Origin: Streptomyces lanatus
GTDB taxonomy: Bacteria; Actinomycetota; Actinomycetes; Streptomycetales; Streptomycetaceae
Assembly: GCF_014655715.1 (NCBI RefSeq)
Contig: NZ_BNBM01000012.1
Span: forward strand, 124,001 to 188,000
Direction of reading: 5' to 3'
Length of the DNA stretch: 64,000 nucleotides
Made by a program: the position numbers and the translations under genes
Part shown: positions 7,372 through 16,286 of the stretch, piece by piece
Position numbering within the stretch: the first letter of the stretch is position 1
How the letters are laid out: each line of letters begins with the position of its first letter
The notes under the pieces: model-generated
What the model saw: the letters and a program-made list of their open reading frames with translations, nothing else
Told to the model about the DNA's origin: nothing
The model's database searches: none

Positions 7372-10299
7372 TCAGTCCCCGGCCTCCTCCACCACCTGAA
7401 GCATCTGCTCCGCCTCCGCCCGCCGCTCCAGTGCCGTCTCGTCGTCGTCCTCGGCACCCTCGTACGCCGCCAGCACCGCACGCGCGCGTGCCGCAGCCTC
7501 GGCCGGGCGGCTCAGGTCGGCCTCCAGCCAGCCCGCGGCGAGTTCGGCGCCGGTGCGGCCGTGCAGGGCGTCGTCGCCGAGGCCGGCGAACACCGCGACG
7601 GCCTGCGTCACCTGGGACAGGGCCTCCTCCAGCACGCCCCGGATCGAGTCGTCCTCGGCGTCCTCCGCGGCGGACCGCGCGAGGAGGTCGCTGAACTGCC
7701 GGTGGGTGTGGGCGAGTTCGGCGACGATCCGCACGCGTGCCTCCTCGTCGTCGGCCGCGTGCAGCGCCGCCCGGCACTCCGCGACAGCGCTCTCCATCAG
7801 TTCGGACGCCCCGAACTCCGGGTCGTCCTCGCGCAGCGCCAGCCACGCGCGTGCCCGCAGCGAGCGGACCAGACCGTGCACATTGCCGACGGAGCGCCAC
7901 AGCGTGCCCGCGCGCGCGTACGCCTGATCGGCCTCGGCGTGCAGCCCCGCCTGGCCGAGGGACTCGGCGGCGAGGTGGGCGAGCGTGGCGTGGTCGTGCT
8001 GCTCGGGCCAGTGGCGGGCGATCTCGGCCGCCTGCAACCGGCGTTCGGCCGCCGCGCGGTGCTCGCCCAGCTCGCTCAGACAGTCGCCGAGCCACCACTG
8101 CGTCTGTACGACCGCCCCGTCCCCGTGCGTCTCGGCGCTCAGGTCGGGCAGCGCCGACTCCAGCACCTCCGCGGCCTCGGCGAACCGCCCCTGCCGCAGC
8201 AGGAACCCGCCCAGCTGCTGCCGCGCCCAGGCGCCCAGCGTGCGGCTCTCGCCCGCCTCGTCGGCCCAGTGCGCCGCCTCCAGGGCGTGCTCGGCGGCCT
8301 CCTCGGACAGTCCCCGGCCGCCGACCACCTCGGCCAGCTGAAGGTGCAGCTGGGCCCGACCGGTGGCCTCCAGGTGCGGTCCGCCGTGCTCCAGGGCCGC
8401 CCGCAGCGCCCGCTCGGCCTCCGCGGTGTCGCCGAGATGGTGCGCGAGCCCGGCGAGGCGGGCCTCGTACTCCACCGCGAACCACGGCAGCCCCGCCCCG
8501 ACGAACGCCGCCGAGGCCCGCGCGAACAGCTCCGCCGCCCCCTCCACGTTCCCCGAGAGCGCCGCCAGCTCCGCGAGCATGGCCTGCGCCTCCGCGATCC
8601 GCGAGGCCAGCCGTACGTCGTCCCCGGCCTGTCCGTCGACGAGCGCGAGCACCTCACGGGCGGCGGACTCGGCATCGGTCACGACGGCCTGCGGAGCAGA
8701 GTTCTCCGGCACGGCGGCCGTCGCCTCGTGCACCCGCCGCATCAGGATCCGCGCCCGGCTCATCAGCACGGCCGCCGTCTGCCGCACGCCCGTGCCGTCG
8801 TCGGCGTACAGCGCGAGCACCCGGTCGTACAGGCCGGCGATCGTCGCCAGGGCCTCGGAGACCTCGCCGCTCAGTGCCCGTACGTACGCTCCACGCGCGC
8901 GTGCCGCCAGCGCCTCCCCGGGGTCGCCCGCCTCCGCGTACAGCCCAGCGGCCTCCTCGAACAGGGGGATGCCCTCGGGGCCCAGGTCCATCGCCCGGTG
9001 GTCGGCGATCTCCGCGCGGTCGAGGGCGTCCAGCTCCACGCCCTCGGCGGCGCGGGACACGGCCGCCCAGGCCTCCACGGCGTTGGGCTGGAGGGCGTCC
9101 GACAGACGCCGGGCCCGGGCGATCAGGGCGGGGAGCTCGGGCTGGGCGGCCTCCGGGGGGTTCGGCACGGCCCGCGCGGGCCGCGATGCCGTACGCACAC
9201 CCAGGGGCAGCCGCTCCACCAACGGCTCCTGCGCCATACGCGCGCGTGCCCGCTCGCTGATGTGCCCCGTGCCGTTGCGCTCGTCGAAGCGTGCGGCCAT
9301 GGCGAGGGCCTCCTCGCGCGCGTGGAGGGCGAGTTCGCGCGCGGCCCAGGTGCGGTCGGCGGGTCCCGGCACCTGCTGATCGCCCATCCCCAGCGCGTCC
9401 AGGCGGTCCATCAGCAGGGCCACCACCGTCATGAACTCCAGCTTGCTGCGCGGATGCCCGTCGTCCGTGAAGTAGGCGGGGCGTTCCGCGAGCAGCTCCA
9501 GGCCGCGCGCCTCGTTGCCGGTCAGCACGCAGAACTCCACATGGTCCGCGTAGGCGCCCCGCATGCTCTCCATCGGCCGTACGAGCCGGAAACCGCGCAG
9601 ATGGTTGGCGCGGGCCTCGTCCACGCGGCCCAGGCGCAGCAGCGGCGCCAGGGACGACGCCAGGACCGTGTGCGGCTCGTGGGCGCAGGTGAACTCGCCC
9701 GCCAGGACCGGCCCCCACAGCCGCAGCGCCTCGGCATCCTCGCCGCGCTCCGCCTGCCACCAGCCCTGCCCGTGCAGCTCGCACGCGTGGCAGTCGGCCA
9801 TCGTGTCCCGGTCGGCCGCCAGCCAGGCGCCGTACGCCCGCTCCGCCCGCGCCACGTCCCCGACATGCGCGGCCACACTGAACTCGGCGCTGCGCACCGC
9901 CCGTTCGGAGTGCCCGGCGAGCCGGTAGCGGTGCTCCATCTCGCCGAGCCACTTCTCGATCGAGGCCAGCGAGACGTGCGGCTGGTCGAGCATGCCGGAC
10001 GACATCCACTTGAAGACCCAGTGCAGCGAGTGCACCTCGTACTCGTCGAAGTCCTCGGGCCGCTCGTCCCACATGCGCAGCAGACGCGCGAAGGGGACGA
10101 ACATCTTGGCCTTCTCGGAGCTGTAGTTGTAGACCTTCAGCTGGTGCCCGAGCGCCTCGATCACGGCCAGCGGGATGTTCAGCTTCTCGGCCTCGGCGAG
10201 CAGCTGCTCCGCGCGCGCGTTGCGGGCGGGACCCTCCGGCTCCTCGCCGTTCTCCGCCATCGCCCGGCGCAGCGCGTCGAAGTCGGTGATCTCGCTCAT
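7372..10299 (-). CDS. Large tetratricopeptide-repeat protein next to HSP90-like gene
   Basis: 975 residues, almost entirely helical, with repeated 34-36 residue units rich in Ala, Leu, Glu and Arg (for example ALELA/GDPGEALAARARGAY patterns) that fit TPR superhelices. No catalytic motif, signal peptide or membrane segment seen. The N-terminus begins MSEITDFDALRRAM. Its ATG overlaps the stop of the upstream HSP90-family gene by 4 bases, so the two products are probably made together and may interact. The frame stays open further upstream only because it runs antisense through the HSP90 gene. Specific function unknown. Confidence 0.8.
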   Translation of the reverse strand: MSEITDFDALRRAMAENGEEPEGPARNARAEQLLAEAEKLNIPLAVIEALGHQLKVYNYSSEKAKMFVPFARLLRMWDERPEDFDEYEVHSLHWVFKWMSSGMLDQPHVSLASIEKWLGEMEHRYRLAGHSERAVRSAEFSVAAHVGDVARAERAYGAWLAADRDTMADCHACELHGQGWWQAERGEDAEALRLWGPVLAGEFTCAHEPHTVLASSLAPLLRLGRVDEARANHLRGFRLVRPMESMRGAYADHVEFCVLTGNEARGLELLAERPAYFTDDGHPRSKLEFMTVVALLMDRLDALGMGDQQVPGPADRTWAARELALHAREEALAMAARFDERNGTGHISERARARMAQEPLVERLPLGVRTASRPARAVPNPPEAAQPELPALIARARRLSDALQPNAVEAWAAVSRAAEGVELDALDRAEIADHRAMDLGPEGIPLFEEAAGLYAEAGDPGEALAARARGAYVRALSGEVSEALATIAGLYDRVLALYADDGTGVRQTAAVLMSRARILMRRVHEATAAVPENSAPQAVVTDAESAAREVLALVDGQAGDDVRLASRIAEAQAMLAELAALSGNVEGAAELFARASAAFVGAGLPWFAVEYEARLAGLAHHLGDTAEAERALRAALEHGGPHLEATGRAQLHLQLAEVVGGRGLSEEAAEHALEAAHWADEAGESRTLGAWARQQLGGFLLRQGRFAEAAEVLESALPDLSAETHGDGAVVQTQWWLGDCLSELGEHRAAAERRLQAAEIARHWPEQHDHATLAHLAAESLGQAGLHAEADQAYARAGTLWRSVGNVHGLVRSLRARAWLALREDDPEFGASELMESAVAECRAALHAADDEEARVRIVAELAHTHRQFSDLLARSAAEDAEDDSIRGVLEEALSQVTQAVAVFAGLGDDALHGRTGAELAAGWLEADLSRPAEAAARARAVLAAYEGAEDDDETALERRAEAEQMLQVVEEAGD

Positions 10300-12134
10300 C
10301 GGAGGCCTCCCTCGCCGTTCGTGGCCCACTCCAGCAAGCCGATGAAGGACCGGTTCAGCAGCGCCGAGTCGGCGGGCCTGAGCGGGCGCTGCGCCATCAG
10401 CAGGGCCTGGCCGTAGAGGGACTCGACGGCGGTGCCGATCAGCTCCGGATCGCCCAGCGAACCGATCCGCCGGATCAGCGGGTTGAGGTGGTTGAGGACG
10501 AGTCGCGCGCGTGGGGCGCTGCCGCGCAGCGAGCCCAGGATGCCCGCCCACAGATCGTCGGCCTGCTCCTCGGCGTCCGCGCGGGCCTGCTCGTGCCGGG
10601 CCGCCCGGTCGTCCAGGTGCAGCGCGGGCACCGACAGCGGATGGAAGGCCCGCAGGACGACATCGCAGCCCAGCGGGTCGAGCTTCGCCCGCGCGGCCGC
10701 CAGGAAGCCCGACAGGGCCAGCTCCTCGGCCGCGTCCACGGCGTCCAGGTGCGCGGTCACGGTGTCCGCGTCCAGCTCGGCGACGACCGTCCCGGGCCGC
10801 ACCGACGGCAGCGCCTCGACCAGCTCGCTGTCGTACGTGTAACCGCCGTTGATCACCCCGACGCCCTGCGCGGACGCGATCGGCGCGACCTGCCGGTACT
10901 CCTCCACGGTCCGCGTGAAGTGCACCACCGCGTGCCGCTGCGCGAACTCCTCCAAGGACAGCCGCCCGTCCGACGTCTCGAACGGCAGCCACGGCAGCAT
11001 CGTGCGCAGCATCTCCTTGTCGTGCCGCGCCAGGGACTTCACACCCAGGTGATGCACGGACAGGAAGGCGGCCAGCCGCTCCGGATCACCGGCGGCGAGC
11101 CCGGTCAGCCACGACCGAATCCTTTCGCCGAGCGCCTCCCTTACGGCCGCCAGCGTCTCGTCCTCGTACAGCGACTCGCGCGACGCCGTGGGCCTCAGGC
11201 TGTCCGTGTCCAGCACGCACCGCACGAAGAACGCCCAGTCGGGCAGCAGCTGTTCGGCCCGCTCGGTCAGCAGCATGCCCTTGAGGTGGACGCGGTGGGA
11301 CGCCCGCTGGGCCGGACTGACCGAGGCCGGAAGGACGTACGCCACACCCCGGATCCCCGCGAGCGGCACGTCCAGCTCGATCGAGTCCAGCGGTGTGAAG
11401 CCGAACAGCTCGTGACAGTGCCGGGCCAGGGCCACCCTCCGGGTGGCGGGGGAGGGGTACGAGCGGTCCCAGGGCGCCGGAAGGTCGGTGACCGCCTCGC
11501 CGCCGACCCGGACGTCGTACGGCAGCAGCGAGCCGAAGTCCCGCGCCAGCGCCAGCACCCGGTCCTCGGCCAGCCACTCGCCGGCACCGGCCCGCGCCAC
11601 CAGGTGCACGGTGGTCCCGGGTTCGGTCCTGGCGTCGTGCGGCAGCGTGCGCACGGTGTACGAACCGTCGTCCGTGGCCGTCCACTCCACGGGTGCCGCG
11701 TCCGGCGTACGGGCGCTGCGGCTCACCACCCGGATCCGCTCGGCGACCACGAAACAGGCCAGCAGACCGATGCCGAACTGCCCCAGGAAGTCGGACCGGG
11801 CCTCCTGCAGCCCCTCGGCCCGCTTGGAGCTGCGCCCGATGGTCGCGAGGAGGTCGTGCACATCCGCCTCGGTCAGCCCGACCCCGGAGTCCTCGACCCG
11901 CAGGGTGCCTTCGACGGCGTACAGCCGCACGATCGCGGGCGCGTCCGGGTCCTCGGCACGTCTGGCGGTGATGGCGTCGACGGCGTTCTGCAGCAGCTCG
12001 CGCAGGTAGACCTTCGGACTGGAGTAGAGATGGTGGGAGAGCAGGTCCACCAGACCGCGCAGGTCGACCTGGAACGTATGAGGTGACTGGGATGGCTGAG
12101 GTGCCTGGGATGACTGTGAGGTCTGGGAGTCCAT
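10296..12134 (-). CDS. HSP90-family (HtpG-like) ATPase
   Basis: 612 residues. N-terminal GHKL/Bergerat ATP site is visible: ELLQNAVDAI (N box, Glu and Asn present), DSGVGLT (G1) and GQFGIGLLACF (G2). The middle region has the HSP90-type segment HLKGMLLTERAEQLLPDW followed by SRESLYED, corresponding to the conserved loop in HtpG. The N-terminal tail is a Gln/Ser/Pro-rich linker (SQTSQSSQAPQPSQSP). ATG 12134 is chosen because it begins this tail; an in-frame extension to 12416 exists. It precedes and overlaps a TPR protein gene, a pairing that suggests a chaperone with its own co-factor. It is not the canonical HtpG in sequence. Confidence 0.85.
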   Translation of the reverse strand: MDSQTSQSSQAPQPSQSPHTFQVDLRGLVDLLSHHLYSSPKVYLRELLQNAVDAITARRAEDPDAPAIVRLYAVEGTLRVEDSGVGLTEADVHDLLATIGRSSKRAEGLQEARSDFLGQFGIGLLACFVVAERIRVVSRSARTPDAAPVEWTATDDGSYTVRTLPHDARTEPGTTVHLVARAGAGEWLAEDRVLALARDFGSLLPYDVRVGGEAVTDLPAPWDRSYPSPATRRVALARHCHELFGFTPLDSIELDVPLAGIRGVAYVLPASVSPAQRASHRVHLKGMLLTERAEQLLPDWAFFVRCVLDTDSLRPTASRESLYEDETLAAVREALGERIRSWLTGLAAGDPERLAAFLSVHHLGVKSLARHDKEMLRTMLPWLPFETSDGRLSLEEFAQRHAVVHFTRTVEEYRQVAPIASAQGVGVINGGYTYDSELVEALPSVRPGTVVAELDADTVTAHLDAVDAAEELALSGFLAAARAKLDPLGCDVVLRAFHPLSVPALHLDDRAARHEQARADAEEQADDLWAGILGSLRGSAPRARLVLNHLNPLIRRIGSLGDPELIGTAVESLYGQALLMAQRPLRPADSALLNRSFIGLLEWATNGEGGLR

Positions 12135-12324
12135 CGTCACGGCGCCGTTGGGGGGACTTGGCGACGGCGCGGGGTCGGGCGGTCCCGGTGAGGCGGTGAC
12201 CGCGAAAGGATGGCCGGAGCGCGTCATCCTAGGGCCGAAGCGAGCCGTCTGACCAGGGGTTTCCGGGACGTTTACCGGGACGGCCGCCACGGCCTCTACG
12301 GCAATGTCAGTGCCGTGGTGTGGA

Positions 12325-15300
12325 ATGGATCTCGTGCCCGCACTGGAAGAACCACTGAAGAAAGTGCTCGGCCCTCCCACCGCGAAGGTGATGGCCGAGC
12401 ATCTCGGCCTGCACACGGTCGGCGACCTCCTGCACCACTACCCCCGCAGATACGAGGAGCGCGGCCAGCTCACCCACCTCGCCGACCTCCCCATGGACGA
12501 ACACGTCACGGTGGTCGCCATGGTCGCCGACGCCCGTCTGCACACCTTCGCCTCCAGCAGGGCACCCCGGGGCAAGGGCCAGCGCCTCGAAGTCACGATC
12601 ACCGACGGCAGTGGCCGACTCCAACTGGTCTTCTTCGGCAACGGCGTTCACAAGCCCCACAAAGAGCTGCTGCCGGGCACACGCGCGATGTTCGCGGGCA
12701 AGGTGTCGGTCTTCAACCGCCGCCTGCAACTGGCACACCCGGCGTACGAGTTGCTGCGAGGCGACTCGGACGAGACCGTGGAAACCTGGGCCGGAGCCCT
12801 GATCCCCCTCTACCCCGCCACCGCCAAGCTGGAGTCCTGGAAGATCGGCAAGGCCATCCAGACGGTCCTGCCCAGTGCCCAGGAAGCGATCGACCCCCTC
12901 CCGGACTCCCTCCGCGAGGGCCGCGGCCTGGTCACCCTCCCCGAGGCCCTCCTCAAGATCCACCGCCCGCACACCAAGGCCGACATCGACGACGCCCGCT
13001 CCCGCCTCAAGTGGGACGAGGCCTTCGTCCTCCAGGTGGCCCTCGCCCGCCGCCGCTTCGCCGACGCCCAACTCCCCGCCGTAGCCCGCCGCCCCAGCCC
13101 CGACGGCCTCCTCACCGCCTTCGACGCCCGCCTCCCCTTCACCCTCACCGAGGGCCAGCAGAAGGTCTCGAAGGAGATCTTCGACGACCTCGCCACCGAG
13201 CATCCGATGCACCGGCTGCTCCAGGGGGAGGTCGGATCGGGGAAGGCCCAACCCCTCGACGCGCTCGTGCTCACACCCGCCGGTTTCCGTCGGATGGGGG
13301 AGATGCGGGTCGGTGACGAAGTCGTCGTACCGAACGGGGAGATCGCGCTGATCGACGGCGTCTTCCCGCAAGGAGAGCGCGATGTGTGGCGCCTGGTCCT
13401 TTCCGACGGAAGCTCCGTGGAGTGCGACGACGAGCATCTCTGGATCGTCGGAACGAGTTGTGGGTGGCACCGGGGCCAAGCGCCCAAGGTCATGACGACG
13501 CGGGAGATCCGTCTCGATGCGTTCAAGGCGAACGGGTCCTCGAAGTGGTACATCCCGGCCGCAGCACCCGTCGACCTCGGAGGCGACTCGGGGCTGCCAC
13601 TGGACCCCTATCTGTTCGGTGTTCTCCTCGGGGACGGCTCATTCCGGAACAACCTGCGGCTGTCCACGATCGACGATGAGATCCGCGATGCCGTGGCCGC
13701 CGCCGTGGCGCCGGACTGCCGTCTCGTACCGGTGAAGGGCTCTCGCTGCGACTACACGATCCAGCCCTCCCAGCGTGCCGGCGGAGTACGCAACCCGGTG
13801 ATCCAGACCCTGCGGGATCTGAACCTCTGGGGCGAGACGTCGCACGGCAAGTTCGTTCCGGACGAGTTCAAGAACACGTCGGTCAAGAACCGTCTCGCTC
13901 TGTTGCAAGGGCTCCTGGACACCGATGGCACGATCAATACGGACGGCATGGACATGTCGCTCTGCTCGGCCTCGCGCAGGCTTGCGGACGATGTCGCCTG
14001 GCTGGTGCGCTCGCTCGGCGGCGTTGCCCGCGTCCTGCCGAAGCGAGCGGCTTTCAACGTCTCGGTCGCGTTGCCCGACGAGTACACACCGTTCAGGCTG
14101 ACCCGTAAGGCCGACCGTGTCCGGCCACGGCCGAAATACAACACCTTCCGGCGGGGAATCCGCGCCGTCGAGCACGTGGGGCGAAAGCCGGTCCAGTGCA
14201 TCAGCGTGGCGCATCCGAGCCACGCATACGTCACGGACAACTTCACGGTCACCCACAACACGATGGTGGCGCTCCGCGCCATGCTCGCCACGGTCGACGC
14301 CGGCGGTCAGGCTGCCATGCTCGCGCCCACCGAAGTGCTTGCCCAACAGCACCACCGCTCCATCGTGGAGATGATGGGCGAGCTTGCCGAGGGCGGGATG
14401 CTGGGCGGTGCCGAGCAGGCCACCAAGGTCGTGCTGCTCACCGGTTCCATGGGCGCGGCGGCCCGTCGTCAGGCCCTGCTCGACCTGGTCACCGGTGAGG
14501 CCGGGATCGTCATCGGTACGCATGCGTTGATCGAGGACAAGGTGCAGTTCCACGACCTAGGTCTGGTCGTGGTGGACGAGCAGCACCGGTTCGGGGTGGA
14601 ACAGCGCGACGCGTTGCGCGGCAAGGGCAAGCAGCCGCCCCATCTGCTCGTCATGACGGCGACGCCCATCCCGCGCACGGTCGCGATGACCGTCTTCGGC
14701 GACCTGGAGACCTCGGTCCTCGACCAGCTCCCCGCCGGCCGCTCACCCATCGCCTCCCATGTCGTCCCGGCCGCCGACAAGCCCCACTTCCTCGCCCGCG
14801 CCTGGGAGCGGGTGCGCGAGGAGGTGGGCAACGGCCATCAGGCGTACGTCGTCTGCCCCCGCATCGGCGACGAGGAGGACGACCCCAAGAAGTCCGGCAA
14901 GAAGAAGTCCCCCGAGGACGAGGCCGAGAAGCGCCCGCCGCTCGCCGTTCTCGATGTGGCGGACCAGCTCGCCAAGGGGCCGCTGCAGGGGCTGAAGGTC
15001 GAGGTCCTGCACGGCCGGATGCACCCCGACGACAAGGACGCGGTCATGCGCCGCTTCGCCGCCGGGGAGACGGACGTGCTGGTCGCCACGACGGTCATCG
15101 AAGTCGGCGTGAACGTCCCCAACGCCACCGCCATGGTGATCATGGACGCCGACCGCTTCGGTGTCTCCCAGCTCCACCAGCTGCGCGGCCGAGTCGGCCG
15201 TGGCTCGGCGCCGGGCCTCTGCCTCCTCGTCACCGAGATGCCGGAGGCCAGCGCGGCCCGCCAGCGCCTGAACGCGGTCGCCGCCACCCTCGACGGCTTC

Positions 15301-15546
15301 GAGCTCTCCCGCATCGACCTGGAGCAGCGCCGCGAGGGCGACGTCCTCGGCCAGGCCCAGTCGGGCGCCCGGTCCAGCCTGAGGGTCCTGGCGGTGATCG
15401 AGGACGAGGAGATCATCGCGGAGGCGAGGGAGGAGGCGGCGGGGTTGGTGGCGGCGGACCCGGAGCTGACGGGGCTTCCCGGCCTACGCACGGCCCTGGA
15501 CGCCCTCTTGGACGAGGACAGGGAGCAGTACCTGGAAAAGGGGTGA
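12325..15546 (+). CDS. recG: ATP-dependent DNA helicase RecG, interrupted by an intein
   Basis: Branch-migration helicase that remodels stalled replication forks and Holliday junctions. The precursor is 1073 residues; removing a 338-residue intein leaves 735 residues, the usual actinobacterial RecG size. Order: wedge/OB domain (DLLHHYPRRYEERG early), helicase domain 1 with Walker A GEVGSGK|T split by the intein after Lys307, DEQH box (VVVDEQHRFG), TATPIPRT, then domain 2 with motif VI QLRGRVGRG. Start ATG 12325 gives MDLVPALEEPLKK; ATG 12304 would add 7 residues. Function depends on splicing because the insertion breaks the ATP site. Confidence 0.95.
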   Translation: MDLVPALEEPLKKVLGPPTAKVMAEHLGLHTVGDLLHHYPRRYEERGQLTHLADLPMDEHVTVVAMVADARLHTFASSRAPRGKGQRLEVTITDGSGRLQLVFFGNGVHKPHKELLPGTRAMFAGKVSVFNRRLQLAHPAYELLRGDSDETVETWAGALIPLYPATAKLESWKIGKAIQTVLPSAQEAIDPLPDSLREGRGLVTLPEALLKIHRPHTKADIDDARSRLKWDEAFVLQVALARRRFADAQLPAVARRPSPDGLLTAFDARLPFTLTEGQQKVSKEIFDDLATEHPMHRLLQGEVGSGKAQPLDALVLTPAGFRRMGEMRVGDEVVVPNGEIALIDGVFPQGERDVWRLVLSDGSSVECDDEHLWIVGTSCGWHRGQAPKVMTTREIRLDAFKANGSSKWYIPAAAPVDLGGDSGLPLDPYLFGVLLGDGSFRNNLRLSTIDDEIRDAVAAAVAPDCRLVPVKGSRCDYTIQPSQRAGGVRNPVIQTLRDLNLWGETSHGKFVPDEFKNTSVKNRLALLQGLLDTDGTINTDGMDMSLCSASRRLADDVAWLVRSLGGVARVLPKRAAFNVSVALPDEYTPFRLTRKADRVRPRPKYNTFRRGIRAVEHVGRKPVQCISVAHPSHAYVTDNFTVTHNTMVALRAMLATVDAGGQAAMLAPTEVLAQQHHRSIVEMMGELAEGGMLGGAEQATKVVLLTGSMGAAARRQALLDLVTGEAGIVIGTHALIEDKVQFHDLGLVVVDEQHRFGVEQRDALRGKGKQPPHLLVMTATPIPRTVAMTVFGDLETSVLDQLPAGRSPIASHVVPAADKPHFLARAWERVREEVGNGHQAYVVCPRIGDEEDDPKKSGKKKSPEDEAEKRPPLAVLDVADQLAKGPLQGLKVEVLHGRMHPDDKDAVMRRFAAGETDVLVATTVIEVGVNVPNATAMVIMDADRFGVSQLHQLRGRVGRGSAPGLCLLVTEMPEASAARQRLNAVAATLDGFELSRIDLEQRREGDVLGQAQSGARSSLRVLAVIEDEEIIAEAREEAAGLVAADPELTGLPGLRTALDALLDEDREQYLEKG
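13246..14259 (+). mobile_element. Class 3 intein with LAGLIDADG endonuclease in RecG
   Basis: 338 in-frame residues lying exactly between Lys and Thr of the RecG P-loop. The first residue is Ala, so no N-terminal Cys/Ser nucleophile. Block B is DDEHLW (His64, Trp66), block F is KPVQCISV (Cys318) and the end is VTHN (Thr336, His337, Asn338) followed by extein Thr. Trp/Cys/Thr at these places is the class 3 signature, in which the block F Cys is the first nucleophile. Two dodecapeptides, LFGVLLGDG (Asp130) and LLQGLLDTDG (Asp227), indicate a complete LAGLIDADG homing endonuclease. All expected residues are intact, so both splicing and homing may be active. Confidence 0.93.
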
Positions 15547-15559
15547 TGCAGACCCACCT

Positions 15560-15615
15560 AAGGGGCGCGGGGCTGTTTGGACTATGCGGCTACCGCCGCG
15601 CGGGCGCGACCAGCC
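15560..15615 (+). repeat. Streptomyces dispersed repeat, long form
   Basis: Between recG and rsmD. Contains AGGGGCGCGGGG (15560-15571) and GCGCGACCAGCC (15604-15615), both found also in smc (25990-26017). Between them is a small hairpin, GCGGC-TACC-GCCGC, that the smc copy lacks. I recognise this as a repeat widely scattered at gene ends in Streptomyces; its biology is not established. Confidence 0.6.
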
Positions 15616-15654
15616 ACACTGATACCGAAGCCCGCCCACAACCAAGGACCAAAG

Positions 15655-16260
15655 ATGACCCGCGTGATCGCCGGCGCAGCCGGCGGACGTCGCCTGGCTG
15701 TCCCGCCAGGGAATGGCACCCGCCCCACATCGGACCGCGCACGCGAAGGTCTCTTCTCCACCTGGCAGTCCCTCCTGGGCGGCCCCCTGGGAGGCGAACG
15801 AGTCCTCGACCTCTACGCCGGCTCGGGCGCGGTCGGCCTCGAAGCCCTGTCCCGGGGCGCGAGCCACACCCTCCTGGTCGAGGCCGATGCCAGAGCCGCC
15901 CGCGTCGTCCGCGAGAACGTCAAGAACCTCGGCCTCCCCGGCGCCGAGGTCCGGGCGGGCAAAGCGGAACAGATCGTCCAGACTCCGGCGCCGACCGAGC
16001 CGTACGACATCGTCTTCCTCGACCCGCCGTACCGAGTCACAGATCACGATCTTCGCGAGATTCTGCTCACACTCCGCTCGGAGGGCTGGCTAGCGCCGGA
16101 GGCCCTCGTCACCGTGGAGCGCAGCACCAGAGGCGGAGAATTCCGGTGGCCGGACGGGTTCGAGGCGATCCGGGCCCGTCGTTACGGCGAGGGAACGTTT
16201 TGGTACGGTCGCGCCGCCGCCCTCGGCGGCAACGCCTCTACGTGCGAAGACGCACGATGA
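15655..16260 (+). CDS. rsmD: 16S rRNA (guanine966-N2)-methyltransferase
   Basis: 201 residues. Rossmann methyltransferase with SAM motif VLDLYAGSGAVGLEALSRGA (residues ~48-67) and the catalytic FLDPPY typical of N2-guanine methyltransferases (residues ~120-125). RsmD modifies G966 of 16S rRNA during 30S assembly. ATG 15655 starts MTRVIAGAAGGRRL, the usual family N-terminus. It sits directly before coaD, an order conserved in many bacteria; its stop lies within a possible ATGA start of coaD. Confidence 0.95.
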   Translation: MTRVIAGAAGGRRLAVPPGNGTRPTSDRAREGLFSTWQSLLGGPLGGERVLDLYAGSGAVGLEALSRGASHTLLVEADARAARVVRENVKNLGLPGAEVRAGKAEQIVQTPAPTEPYDIVFLDPPYRVTDHDLREILLTLRSEGWLAPEALVTVERSTRGGEFRWPDGFEAIRARRYGEGTFWYGRAAALGGNASTCEDAR

Positions 16261-16286
16261 CCGGACCGGAGAGCGAGGGATCACAA

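Noticed and set aside
5630..8485. 951-codon open frame on the minus strand across the DAK2-like gene
   Set aside because: Antisense shadow produced by high third-position GC; Arg/Gly-rich product without domains, and it conflicts with two well-supported genes.
7360..10416. 1018-codon plus-strand frame opposite the TPR gene
   Set aside because: Composition (His, Arg, Gly, Val-rich, no motifs) is that of a shadow; the minus-strand TPR protein has proper codon bias and a coupled start.
12304..15546. Possibility that the RecG insert is just a family-specific domain
   Set aside because: Sharp boundaries inside the P-loop, splicing blocks A, B, F, G and two LAGLIDADG motifs point to an intein.
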